Positions 1 through 7,046 of a stretch of 10,468 nt of DNA are shown here, in pieces. The stretch spans positions 1 through 10,468 of the forward strand of contig LUCF01000013.1 of assembly GCA_001593845.1 (NCBI GenBank), given 5' to 3'. The notes beneath the pieces were generated by a model, which saw only the letters and a list, made by a program, of their open reading frames with translations, was not told where the DNA came from and did no database searches. The position numbers were made by a program, and so were the translations under genes. Position 1 is the first letter of the stretch, and the number at the start of each line of letters is the position of its first letter. This DNA is from Candidatus Bathyarchaeota archaeon B63. GTDB taxonomy: Archaea; Thermoproteota; Bathyarchaeia; Bathyarchaeales; DTEX01.

Positions 1-207
1 TTCCTCAATAAGCCTCATGGTAGGGAACTCGAGGACCGCGACGCCGCCGTATGAGCGGCTTTCCGAGTAGGCCACATCTACCCCAGCGACTAACCTAACC
101 CTGCCGGAAAGAGAATCGCGGGCGACCACACTTCTCGAGAGGCGCCCCTGAATATCCTCAGCCTTTCTGAGGGAAAAAGATGCTTTTAGATGCGGGAGCC
201 CCAGCAT
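1..207 (-). CDS. nfi: Endonuclease V, N-terminal 69 codons (cut by window edge)
   Basis: Endonuclease V cleaves near deaminated bases, chiefly inosine, in DNA and in some lineages RNA. I translated this minus-strand frame by hand; it stays open from the ATG at 207 to the window edge. The recognisable part is residues 40-47, VAGVDVAY, followed by a GGVAVLEFP strand. This is the hallmark first strand of the family, and D44 matches the first catalytic metal-binding aspartate (D43 in the Thermotoga enzyme, from memory). The remaining catalytic residues lie outside the window. A GGAGG at 225-221 sits 13 bases before the ATG, a somewhat long spacing. It lies 25 bases downstream of the SepRS stop on the same strand, so it is probably co-transcribed with SepRS and the TRAX-like gene. 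Identity rests on one strong motif and the N-terminal pattern. Confidence 0.8.
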   Translation of the reverse strand, partial: MLGLPHLKASFSLRKAEDIQGRLSRSVVARDSLSGRVRLVAGVDVAYSESRSYGGVAVLEFPTMRLIEE

Positions 208-232
208 ACTAAGGTCTCTTCCTCCCGCCGCT

Positions 233-1837
233 TTACCCGATTATCTCCGCCCTCACTCCCAAGAATACTGGGCCGGTTATGCTGATCCTCTTTTTATGGT
301 CAGTTATGAATCTTCGAACAGCGTCGCTGACCTCCAAGTTTATGTCGCTGAGCCTCCTCGCCATCCTCACCCTAACATCGACCTCCCTGAGCCCCATCTT
401 CAGCCCCTCCTCTATCCTAGCAGCGGCGAGCGATGCTACTCCATCTATGTACCTGAAGCCCGTGCATACCCCCTTCTCACGCGCCTCCCTGATCAGCGGG
501 GCTTCCTCCATTCCTCTGAGAGGGGCGCCCACAATGTTGCCGTTATAGACGTAGATCATGTTCTCAGCGGCGGCTCCGAGAAGAGTAGCCCCCGCCTCAT
601 TCTCGTAGATGTACACCTTAACTTTCTTGCTGAGAACCTCTCCCTCGTAGACTAGGAATCGGCATGGCCCCAACGCATCTCTGTGCTTGATAGCCTCCGA
701 TATTATCCTCTCCCTGATCCTTTCCCCCTCCTTTGTTCTCGGCTCCATCCCAAATCTGATCGCCCCCGCGATTTCCCGATCTGTGAATGTGGGCTTCTTA
801 TAGAACTGTGGGTACATGAGCCTCCGGACGTCGCTCTCCCCGTGGAGTATCATGGCGAGCCGCTCTACTCCTAAGCCAACATTAAGAACAGGATGCTCCA
901 AGCCGTACCTCGCTAGGGCTATTGGGCTGTAGATGCCGTAATCAACGATCTCCACCCATTCTTTTGAGCGCGGATTATATATGAATCCCTCATACTCCAT
1001 CCCGGGGGCATAATACTTCGAGGTGACCTTCTTCTTCAAGAACCGCAGGTTCCTGAAACCCATAGGCTCAAGCAGCGCCCTCGTGATCCTCTCCCCATCC
1101 TCGACGCTTAATTCATCATTCATCACGACGCAGCTCGCTGAATGGTGAACCCTCAGATGCGTCGGATCTTCCCTCTGCTCCCTCCTGAACCTCAAATCTA
1201 TCGAGAAGAGCTTCAGCGGCAGCTCAACCCTATGCTGGAGCGCCTGGAGGGTGAGGAACCAAGCGCTCGTCATGTGGGAACGGAGGGTCATGTTGGAGGG
1301 CTCCGGCTTGAGGGCTGAGAACTCCGGGAAGACTTGGGATGTGATGCGGGTTGCCAGGTCATCCGGTATGCTGAGCGCATCTGAGATTCTCTCTATCAGG
1401 TCGTCTGGCTCTATGGCTCCTCTTTTGTACTCCCTGAGGACCCTCTTCAGCGCTGAGATCTTAGAGCTCGTCAGCTTCACTCCAAGCCTCTCGATCTCCT
1501 CGCATTTGGATCTGCTTAAGCCTATGTCTGGGCGGGGCAGGGCTGCCAAGTAGTAGCATCGATCAAGTATTATTGGGGCTTCCGGCCCGTATTGGCGGTA
1601 GATCTCGTTCTCCTCGATGATCACTGGGTTGAAGACCTCATCGAAGCCTAAGCTGAGGAATCTCCGTCTGAGCTTCTGTATCAGATCATATATCAGGTGG
1701 GGATGGCCATGTCTACCCGAGAGGATGTCGAGGCCCCCAGATGGCTTTGGGATTAAGCTGGAGCTCTCCCTCCAGACCTTCTCGAACCCTTCCTTTTCCA
1801 CCCTATCGAGGATCTCATCCGGCTTCAGCGGGCTCAT
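233..1837 (-). CDS. sepS: O-phosphoseryl-tRNA(Cys) synthetase (SepRS)
   Basis: This class II aminoacyl-tRNA synthetase loads O-phosphoserine onto tRNA-Cys; SepCysS then converts it to Cys-tRNA. Its 534 residues are the usual family length. Visible motifs are the phosphoserine pocket MTLRSHMTSAWF (residues 183-194, T190), class II motif 2 from RFRREQRED to HHSASCVV (216-238, S233 and S235), and motif 3 LNVGLGVERLAMIL (318-331, N319). These correspond to the Thr, two Ser and Asn that hold the phosphate in the Archaeoglobus enzyme. The C-terminal part (about 390-534) should bind the anticodon. The ATG overlaps the TGA of the upstream translin-like gene by 4 bases (ATGA), so translation is probably coupled. 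No SepCysS, SepCysE or CysRS gene is in the window. The gene marks the host as an archaeon using the tRNA-dependent cysteine route. Confidence 0.96.
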   Translation of the reverse strand: MSPLKPDEILDRVEKEGFEKVWRESSSLIPKPSGGLDILSGRHGHPHLIYDLIQKLRRRFLSLGFDEVFNPVIIEENEIYRQYGPEAPIILDRCYYLAALPRPDIGLSRSKCEEIERLGVKLTSSKISALKRVLREYKRGAIEPDDLIERISDALSIPDDLATRITSQVFPEFSALKPEPSNMTLRSHMTSAWFLTLQALQHRVELPLKLFSIDLRFRREQREDPTHLRVHHSASCVVMNDELSVEDGERITRALLEPMGFRNLRFLKKKVTSKYYAPGMEYEGFIYNPRSKEWVEIVDYGIYSPIALARYGLEHPVLNVGLGVERLAMILHGESDVRRLMYPQFYKKPTFTDREIAGAIRFGMEPRTKEGERIRERIISEAIKHRDALGPCRFLVYEGEVLSKKVKVYIYENEAGATLLGAAAENMIYVYNGNIVGAPLRGMEEAPLIREAREKGVCTGFRYIDGVASLAAARIEEGLKMGLREVDVRVRMARRLSDINLEVSDAVRRFITDHKKRISITGPVFLGVRAEIIG

Positions 1838-2484
1838 TCCCCAGTCCTCTCGTCGAGTGCCTTCCGTAGATCCGCGATCCGACGCTCAAGCGAGGCCCTT
1901 CCAGACTCTATCGTTATGTCCGCCCTCGTGGCCTCGATTATTTTTCTGCCAGTATCGCATTTCCTCCTGAGGCCTGAGACTAGAAGCTGGATCTCCTCCA
2001 GATTTATTATCTCCTCATATATCGTCTCCATGATCTCCAGGCACTCCTCAGCCTCCTTCATCTTCCCCCTCCTTAAAGATTCGAGGGCCCTCCTCCTGAG
2101 CTCCCCTATCACATCCGCGAGGCCGAGGACGTATGATGTCATGGGAACCCCCAGCTCCTCGAAGCTCACGAATCGGAATTCTCTGATAAGCCCCAGGAGG
2201 ATCTTCGCCTCCGCATACTCCTGAAGCGCTGAGTCTATGGAGCCCATGTAGAGGAGGTCCGGATAATCCTTCGTCATATCCCTGATCCCCCTCAGGATCT
2301 TCTCCGCCTCCCTCAGCGTCTCCTCCGCCTTCTCCAGCCTCGCCCTGTGGATCTGGAAGATAGCCTGCTTCGAGAGCCTGGAGGCCCTACGCGTAGCCGT
2401 ATGGATCTCCTGCCTAACCTCGTCTTTTCTGGCAAGTTCTCTCCGTATCTTCTCGAGGGTCTCTTTCAGTGACATCGACTTCAC
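1834..2484 (-). CDS. Translin/TRAX-family RNA-binding protein, possible RNase
   Basis: An all-helical protein of 216 residues, the size of archaeal translin-like proteins. Diagnostic segments are DSALQEYAEAKIL (residues 84-96) and SYVLGLADVIGELRRRAL (117-134). They align with QEYVEA and DYLLGVADLTGELMR of human TRAX. The acidic residues E89, E92 and D124 fall where the catalytic acids of the TRAX subunit of C3PO lie, so this copy may be a nuclease rather than only an RNA binder (inference from remembered alignments). TRAX-like proteins assemble as octamers around an RNA-holding cavity. The first codon is GTG at 2484; an ATG three codons in (2475) is equally possible, and neither has a clear Shine-Dalgarno. 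It is first in a cluster with SepRS (overlap 1834-1837) and endonuclease V, which suggests a tRNA or small-RNA processing role. Confidence 0.88.
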   Translation of the reverse strand: MKSMSLKETLEKIRRELARKDEVRQEIHTATRRASRLSKQAIFQIHRARLEKAEETLREAEKILRGIRDMTKDYPDLLYMGSIDSALQEYAEAKILLGLIREFRFVSFEELGVPMTSYVLGLADVIGELRRRALESLRRGKMKEAEECLEIMETIYEEIINLEEIQLLVSGLRRKCDTGRKIIEATRADITIESGRASLERRIADLRKALDERTGE

Positions 2485-2614
2485 ATTCAGCCATTAAAGC
2501 CTGATCGCAATCTAATAGGTTAACATGGATATTTAAGGGTCTTCTTCGATAAAGATCTTGATAAGCACAGTCTGATCATAAGGCATCTGTAGGGTTTCAG
2601 GGAGTGATGAGGAG
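2485..2614. promoter_or_regulatory. Divergent promoter region, translin/SepRS cluster and FMN reductase/thiDN
   Basis: A 130-base gap between divergently transcribed genes. The only strong AT-rich box is at 2528-2538 (GATATTTAAGG). It reads as an archaeal TATA element on both strands (CCTTAAATATC in reverse). Initiation about 25 bases away would fall near 2560 for the plus-strand operon and near 2507 for the minus-strand cluster. GGAGTGAT at 2601-2608, six bases before the ATG at 2615, is a good Shine-Dalgarno and fixes that start. The minus-strand gene has no clear ribosome site and may have a short or absent leader. Confidence 0.5.
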
Positions 2615-3337
2615 ATGATTCTTGGGATCGTCGGAAGCCCAAGGAAGAATCGATTAACCGATCGGCTTGTCAGCCGGGCTCTTGAGGGGGTCAGGGCGGC
2701 GGGTGAGGAGGCCGAGAAGGTGTATCTCGTGGACTACGAGGTGAGATTCTACCGTGAGGGGGAGAAGTGCTGCCCGGATGATCTCAGCGTCCTCTGCGAG
2801 GAGGCCTCCGCCATAATCTTGGGCGCCCCGGTCTATTATGGGGACATCAACGGGTTAACGAAGGACTTCATGGACACTGTGAGGATACGGGATGCTAATG
2901 GGAAGTATGCCCTCGGGATTGTGATTGCGGGTGGGACAGGTAAGGGACTCTGCTCGGGCATACAGAGCATATATCATTTCTTCTATCACAGGCTGCTGAG
3001 GGGAATCGACCCTACACCCGTCTGCAGGTTCAACTTCGAGAGGGCTCTGGATGGCCTATTCAGGTCAGGAGAGAAACTCGCGAGGCTCTCCGAGGAGAGG
3101 AGGCCCTTCAAGGATCTATGGGACAGGATAGAGTATTACGAGGGGCTGCCGTACATGAACTACACCTTCCTCGACGAGATCATGCTTCTGGCGGGGTTCC
3201 TCATAGACATCTCTAAGAGCCCAAAGATGGATGAGGCCAAGAGGGAGTATGAGGAGGCTAGGAGACTCATCGGCCGGGGAATGAGGGTGGAAGCGGTGAG
3301 GCACGCTGTTAGGGCTTATGAGCTGCTGTATTTTTGA
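2615..3337 (+). CDS. Flavodoxin-fold NADPH-dependent FMN reductase family protein
   Basis: A cytoplasmic flavoprotein of 240 residues. The N-terminus has the FMN-phosphate loop GSPRKNRLT (residues 7-15), then AIILGAPVYYGDINGLTKDFMD (66-87) and IAGGTGKG (104-111), the usual flavin-contacting loops. It resembles the archaeal iron-sulfur flavoprotein (Isf) relatives, but the compact CxxCxxC cluster expected before the DD[LM] at residues 55-57 is absent. Only C52, C53 and C61 remain, so it probably holds FMN and no iron-sulfur cluster. The last 35 residues (about 205-240) form an added amphipathic helical segment that I do not recognise. The redox partner is unknown. Its stop is 15 bases before the preferred ATG of thiDN, so the two are probably one operon, although no flavin step in thiamine synthesis demands it. 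The start is supported by GGAGTGAT six bases upstream. Confidence 0.82.
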   Translation: MILGIVGSPRKNRLTDRLVSRALEGVRAAGEEAEKVYLVDYEVRFYREGEKCCPDDLSVLCEEASAIILGAPVYYGDINGLTKDFMDTVRIRDANGKYALGIVIAGGTGKGLCSGIQSIYHFFYHRLLRGIDPTPVCRFNFERALDGLFRSGEKLARLSEERRPFKDLWDRIEYYEGLPYMNYTFLDEIMLLAGFLIDISKSPKMDEAKREYEEARRLIGRGMRVEAVRHAVRAYELLYF

Positions 3338-3352
3338 AGGGTGAATAAGGGA

Positions 3353-4720
3353 ATGACGGCTTCTCGAATTATCAGGGTTCCATGCGCAATGACCATAGCC
3401 GGGTCGGACAGTGGGGGAGGAGCTGGGATCGAGGCTGACCTGAAGACATTCTCGGCTCTCGGGGTCTTCGGCACATGCGTGGTAACGGCCATCACGGCTC
3501 AAAACACAATGGGCGTGCAAGGGATCTTCCCGGTTCCCCCAGAGGTCGTTAAGGCCCAGATCCAAGCCGTCCTAGAGGACATCCCGGTGAAGGCTGCTAA
3601 GACAGGGATGCTCTATTCGCGTGGAATAATGGAGGTCGTCGCTGAGGCTGCTGGGAAGCACGGGATACCCCTAGTCGTCGACCCAGTCTTCACGGCGGGC
3701 ACAGGAAGCTCCCTAATAATCGAGGAGGATAAAGCCGCGCTCGTTGATCTTCTCCTGCCTAAGGCTAAGGTCTTTACGCCGAACCTCTCCGAGGCCGAGG
3801 CGGTCACGGGCCTCAAGATCGATGGCCTTGAGGACATGAAAGAGGCGGCGCGGAGAATCGCGGATTCAGGCGCTGAGGCCGTGATCATAAAGGGCGGCCA
3901 CTTGGAGGCTGCTGACCGGAAGATCTACGATGTCCTTTATCATAATGGATCGTTCAGGGTATTCGAGAAGGAACGGGTGGATATCGAGCCGCATGGCGGT
4001 GGATGCGCATTCTCAGCAGCGATCACCGCATTCCTCGCGAGGGGAGAAGACCTGGAAAGAGCGGTTGAGGGCGCTGAGGAGTTCATCAAGGCCAGCTTCA
4101 TGGGGGCGACAAGAGTGGGCTCCGGAAGGGTCCCAGTGAACCCCCTTGCTTCCCTGCATAAAAAGTCCGAGGCGATTGAGGTTCTGGGGCGGGTTGAGGC
4201 GGCGGCGAGGATGATCGAGGAGAACATCTCCTTTCTTCCCTACATCGCTGAGGTAGGAACCCAGATAGCCATGGCCCTTCCATTCCCGACTGGACCTATG
4301 GATGTCGCGGCGATCGAGGGGAGGATAGTCAAGCTTCGCGGAGGGCCGAGGGCGGTAGGCCCAGCGAGGCTAGGGGCCTCCAGACACATCGCAAATGTCA
4401 TATTAACCGCCATTAAGCATGACTCGGAGATCCGGGCTGCGATGAATCTCCACTACGATCCGAGGCTTGTTGAGGCCTTCAGGAGGATGGGCTGCGAAGC
4501 TGCGGAGTTCGACAGGGGAAGCGAGCCCGCTGAGGTGAAGCATGTGGAGGGGATGTCCCTCTCCTGGGGAACTGAGGAGGCGATCCGCTCAGCGGGCCGC
4601 GTTCCAGACATAATATACGATAAGGGAGAGGTGGGGAAGGAGCCGATGATAAGGGTCCTCGGCAGGGACGCCGTTGAGGTTGTCGAGAAGGCCCTTAAGG
4701 CGATAAGGTCCATCAGTTAA
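3353..4720 (+). CDS. thiDN: Bifunctional HMP/HMP-P kinase and thiamine-phosphate synthase (ThiD-ThiN)
   Basis: The enzyme makes HMP diphosphate and joins it to the thiazole phosphate to give thiamine phosphate. ThiD occupies residues 10-265: TIAGSDSGGGAGIEADLKTF (14-33), VVDPVFTAGTGSSLI (108-122), TPNLSEAEAVTG (142-153), KGGHLE (180-185) and the anion-hole/catalytic segment HGGGCAFSAAI (214-224), where C218 is the nucleophile region and the common HGTGCT is varied. ThiN occupies about 290-455: VGTQIAMALPFP, GASRHIANVILTAIKHD (341-357, with the R344/H345 pair) and a C-terminal AVEVVEKAL helix. ThiN replaces bacterial ThiE in many archaea; no HTH domain is present, so this is the enzyme and not a ThiR regulator. 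I prefer the ATG at 3353, because GAAGGGTGA (3336-3344) lies eight bases before it. The in-frame GTG at 3341 would add four residues but has no spaced ribosome site. The frame ends 27 bases from the convergent dehydrogenase gene. Confidence 0.95.
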   Translation: MTASRIIRVPCAMTIAGSDSGGGAGIEADLKTFSALGVFGTCVVTAITAQNTMGVQGIFPVPPEVVKAQIQAVLEDIPVKAAKTGMLYSRGIMEVVAEAAGKHGIPLVVDPVFTAGTGSSLIIEEDKAALVDLLLPKAKVFTPNLSEAEAVTGLKIDGLEDMKEAARRIADSGAEAVIIKGGHLEAADRKIYDVLYHNGSFRVFEKERVDIEPHGGGCAFSAAITAFLARGEDLERAVEGAEEFIKASFMGATRVGSGRVPVNPLASLHKKSEAIEVLGRVEAAARMIEENISFLPYIAEVGTQIAMALPFPTGPMDVAAIEGRIVKLRGGPRAVGPARLGASRHIANVILTAIKHDSEIRAAMNLHYDPRLVEAFRRMGCEAAEFDRGSEPAEVKHVEGMSLSWGTEEAIRSAGRVPDIIYDKGEVGKEPMIRVLGRDAVEVVEKALKAIRSIS

Positions 4721-4747
4721 GAAATAGAGGCCCGGTTGGGTTTGAAT

Positions 4748-5782
4748 TTAAGAGGGCAAGTTCCTTATCTTTGAGGCTATCTCCTCAGCGACCTCCTGAG
4801 TGGTTGAGTGTCCTCCCAAGTCATAGGTCTTCACCCTGCCCTCCTTAAGGACCTCGATCACGGCGTGATGGATGAGCCCCGCAGCCCCCGTCTCCCCCAG
4901 GTACTCCATCATCATACCAGCGGCGAGTATAGTCGCTATGGGGTTCACCTTGTTCTTACCAGCATACTTAGGCGCGGATCCATGAACAGGCTCGAACATC
5001 GCGTAGTCATCACCTATATTCGCACCTGCGGCTAGGCCTAGACCTCCCACGATCTGCGCCGCCTCGTCTGAGAGTATATCACCGAACATGTTGGTTGCGA
5101 CTATGACATCGAACCTCTCAGGCTCCTTGATCAGCCTCATCGCCATAGCGTCGATGTAAACCTCATCCACTCTGACTGAGGGGTACTCCTCCGCTACCCT
5201 GAAGACGGAGTCCCTGAAGATACCATCGGTTATCCTCAGGATGTTCCTCTTGTGCACGCAAGTCACACGCCGCCTCCTCTTCAAGGCCAGATCGAAGGCG
5301 AGCCTCGCGACCTTCTCAGATGCGGCTCTCGTTACGACGCGGAGGGCTATGCCCTTCCCAGGTGAGACCTCGAACTCCACCCCGGAATAGAGCCCCTCAG
5401 TATTCTCCCTAACGATTATCAGGTCTATCTTGGGATTCAAAGCCTTCACCCCGGGCATGGACTTGCAGGGCCTAACATTAGCGTAGAGGCCGAAAATCTT
5501 CCTGATAGTCACAGCCGCGCTGGGCGGCATCCCGGGATCCTCAGGGGTCGTCATCGGCCCCTTCAGGCATGCGTCGGTTCTCCTCAGCATCTCTATGGTC
5601 TCCTCAGGCAGGTTCGTCCCGTACTTCCCGATGCAGTTGTAACCAGCCTCGCCGAACTTGAGGTTCAGCCTGAGGCCCTTCGATGCTTCCTGAACTGCCT
5701 CAAGAACCCTAACCGCGGCCTCCACAACTTCAGGCCCGATCCCGTCTCCAGGTAAGACTGCTATGGTATAGTTGCCAGGCAA
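4748..5782 (-). CDS. Isocitrate/isopropylmalate dehydrogenase-family enzyme
   Basis: A 344-residue beta-decarboxylating dehydrogenase. Seen: GDGIGPEV (12-19), substrate helix SAAVTIRK (88-95), ANVRP (101-105), REN and Y132, K178 in VHKRN, the metal aspartates D211, D235 and D239, and the signature NMFGDILSDEAAQIVGGLGLA (231-251). S88, V91 and R94 align with S113, V116 and R119 of E. coli isocitrate dehydrogenase, but N115 is replaced by A90. In the coenzyme loop GSAPKYAGKNKVNP (268-281), K272, Y273 and V279 match the NADP-binding residues of that enzyme, not the Asp of NAD-linked IPMDH. I lean towards NADP isocitrate (or homoisocitrate) dehydrogenase. Length is IPMDH-like, so LeuB or AksF remain possible. 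The start is TTG: an in-frame TGA lies two codons upstream, and GGGAG (5794-5790) gives a seven-base spacer. No leucine-pathway genes are adjacent. Confidence 0.9.
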   Translation of the reverse strand: MPGNYTIAVLPGDGIGPEVVEAAVRVLEAVQEASKGLRLNLKFGEAGYNCIGKYGTNLPEETIEMLRRTDACLKGPMTTPEDPGMPPSAAVTIRKIFGLYANVRPCKSMPGVKALNPKIDLIIVRENTEGLYSGVEFEVSPGKGIALRVVTRAASEKVARLAFDLALKRRRRVTCVHKRNILRITDGIFRDSVFRVAEEYPSVRVDEVYIDAMAMRLIKEPERFDVIVATNMFGDILSDEAAQIVGGLGLAAGANIGDDYAMFEPVHGSAPKYAGKNKVNPIATILAAGMMMEYLGETGAAGLIHHAVIEVLKEGRVKTYDLGGHSTTQEVAEEIASKIRNLPS

Positions 5783-5851
5783 CGTTCAGCTCCCATCTAC
5801 GGATATGATGGTGAAACCCTAATTATTGTTTTGTTCGTCTTTTATCTCTTG
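5783..5851 (-). promoter_or_regulatory. Gap between TrmY and dehydrogenase, likely dehydrogenase promoter
   Basis: Sixty-nine bases between the TrmY stop and the dehydrogenase TTG start. Read on the minus strand it is AT-rich, with ATAAAAG near 5844-5838 and AATAATTAG near 5830-5822 as TATA candidates, and the Shine-Dalgarno GGGAG at 5794-5790. This would allow independent transcription of the dehydrogenase, or simply read-through from trmY. The T-rich tract on the opposite strand has no upstream plus-strand gene to terminate. Confidence 0.35.
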
Positions 5852-6418
5852 TTAAATAACCCTTCCAACCATCCTGGAATCCAGCAAGTAATTGATGATG
5901 TCGATGCAGGTCGCGGCTAAGTACGGCCTCTTCCCAATCGATATCTTCTTCCCAAACCTCAGGGCGAAGGCTTCATCCTTCTTCGGAAGCCCAACATGAT
6001 CCCCCAAGACGAAGACCGGGCTCTCCCCAAACCTGACGCTTCTTATATCCTGACCCTTCTCCTCGAGGACGTAGATCTCCCTGCGGCTCATCGCCCGCAG
6101 CAATTCTTGGAAGCTCCCCCTCTCGACTCTTATTCCGGGATGAGAGCCTCCGGAGAGGACCTTCCTCAAAATCTCCTCCCAAGTACGCTCGTCCGTCCTG
6201 ACATTCCTGAGTTCCCTTCCATCGACGATTAGGTGAAGGGGAGGGCGGGGAGGCCCCCCAAGGATCACGTGGAGGATGACGTCTCGGCGGATGGCCCCGG
6301 AAGTGAAGAAGGCGAGGAGAATACATTGGTATACAACGTCGAGTCTCCCAGCCTCCCTCAGACTCCTGAAGTTCCCGTCGGTTCTTCCCCTCCGAGATAA
6401 CAAAACGAACTCGATCAA
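5852..6418 (-). CDS. trmY: tRNA (pseudouridine-54 N1)-methyltransferase TrmY
   Basis: TrmY methylates N1 of pseudouridine 54 in the T-loop of archaeal tRNAs, using SAM. It is a SPOUT-class enzyme with a trefoil knot, active as a dimer. The 188 residues match the family length. Family features visible are the opening EFVLLSR strand, GRLDVVYQCILLAFFTSGAIRRDV (residues 24-47, split here from a longer conserved block), VILGGPPRPPLHLIVDG (51-67), and the SAM-binding FVLGDHVGLPK (136-146). The knot segment KKISIGKRPYLAATCIDIINYLL follows, with C171 in the position of the conserved C-terminal Cys. The start is TTG at 6418, the only start in frame, because the codon immediately before it is TGA. The ribosome site is weak (GGGG about 9 bases upstream). 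Its neighbours TyrRS and SepRS also act on tRNA, though they are not in this transcription unit. Confidence 0.94.
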   Translation of the reverse strand: MIEFVLLSRRGRTDGNFRSLREAGRLDVVYQCILLAFFTSGAIRRDVILHVILGGPPRPPLHLIVDGRELRNVRTDERTWEEILRKVLSGGSHPGIRVERGSFQELLRAMSRREIYVLEEKGQDIRSVRFGESPVFVLGDHVGLPKKDEAFALRFGKKISIGKRPYLAATCIDIINYLLDSRMVGRVI

Positions 6419-6542
6419 TCAGCTTAGCCCCAAATTTTCTCATTTAGATCTACATAGATATCATCTTCGATTCTCTATCCATGGATCGTAGATGACCCGC
6501 TTGGCATCCGCAATGTAGCGGCATGAAGCCCGCCTTTCTCGG
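6419..6542 (-). promoter_or_regulatory. Gap upstream of trmY with two short perfect dyads
   Basis: The 124 bases between the RDD gene stop and trmY hold no reading frame or tRNA that I recognise. Two perfect dyads stand out: ATCTA-CA-TAGAT at 6448-6459 and the palindrome ATCCATGGAT at 6477-6486. They lie 30 and 59 bases before the trmY start, where an archaeal promoter would be. A weak hairpin, CCGC-aatgta-GCGG, near 6506-6519 could help end the RDD transcript. Any regulatory role is inference. Confidence 0.3.
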
Positions 6543-7046
6543 TCAGCCATGCGTCTTGATGACGATCGTCTCTGAGATGTGATTGAAGAGCCTCTGCTTA
6601 TTCTGGGGGTAGAGTATCCATCCTATCAGGCAGTCTATGGGAAGCAGGAAGGCCTTACCTATGCTTTCAACGGCGGCATGAGGCAGGTCCGTACGTTCAC
6701 CGTTCATCCGGATTACCCTCAGCCTCATAACCATCTTTCCGATGGACTGACCGTAGACACCTTCCATCACCGTCCAATAGAGGAAGTACGCGAAGTTATC
6801 GAATCCGGGATCAATGAATGGGATGATCATGGGAAGGTGCAGGGGGATTCTCCACCCAGTATACCCCCTGAACGTGTTTAGAACCGCCCCCAAGACTATC
6901 ATGTCTATTATCCAAGCTATGAACCTCTCGCCCCAATCAGCCTTCTCGAACCTCCTCTCCAACATGGCCCTTATGGGCGATCCGCAGTTGGGGCAGAACG
7001 CTGCGTCCTCGGGCACCTTCTCCCCGCATCTCACACAATACGGCAT
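6543..7046 (-). CDS. Zinc-ribbon and RDD-domain membrane protein
   Basis: A 167-residue protein with two parts. Residues 1-25 form a zinc ribbon (YCVRCG then AFCPNCG), with ligands C4, C7, C18 and C21. Residues 35-165 form an RDD domain: the helix ERFIAWIIDMIVLGAVL (40-56) carries the R41 and D48 of the family, GQSIGKMVMRLRVIRMNG (99-116) is the conserved central loop, and two further hydrophobic stretches lie near 72-95 and 128-146. The final RDD motif is degenerate, with QRLFNHISETIVI (151-163) where QRLxDxxAxTxVV is usual. RDD proteins sit in the cytoplasmic membrane and are mostly uncharacterised; some are linked to ion transport. The zinc ribbon would face the cytoplasm. The ATG start follows a purine-rich AGAAGGAAAGAG about 10 bases upstream. 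Function unknown. Confidence 0.85.
   Translation of the reverse strand: MPYCVRCGEKVPEDAAFCPNCGSPIRAMLERRFEKADWGERFIAWIIDMIVLGAVLNTFRGYTGWRIPLHLPMIIPFIDPGFDNFAYFLYWTVMEGVYGQSIGKMVMRLRVIRMNGERTDLPHAAVESIGKAFLLPIDCLIGWILYPQNKQRLFNHISETIVIKTHG

Noticed and set aside
3116..3565. Minus-strand frame of 149 codons across the FMN reductase-thiDN junction
   Set aside because: It spans two well-supported plus-strand genes, is antisense to both, and shows no domain.
4721..4747. Junction between convergent thiDN and dehydrogenase genes considered as a bidirectional terminator
   Set aside because: Only 27 bases, with no stable hairpin and no clear T-run on either strand.
5973..6443. Minus-strand frame of 156 codons starting at an ATG 25 bases before trmY
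   Set aside because: It runs out of frame through trmY, whose SPOUT motifs are intact in the other frame; the low-complexity Arg/Gly/Pro product is typical of a shadow frame.
6500..6542. GC-rich foldable segment after the RDD gene considered as a tRNA or C/D box RNA
   Set aside because: No T-loop GTTCGA-type sequence, no acceptor pairing, and no proper C (RTGATGA) and D (CTGA) box pair at the right spacing.
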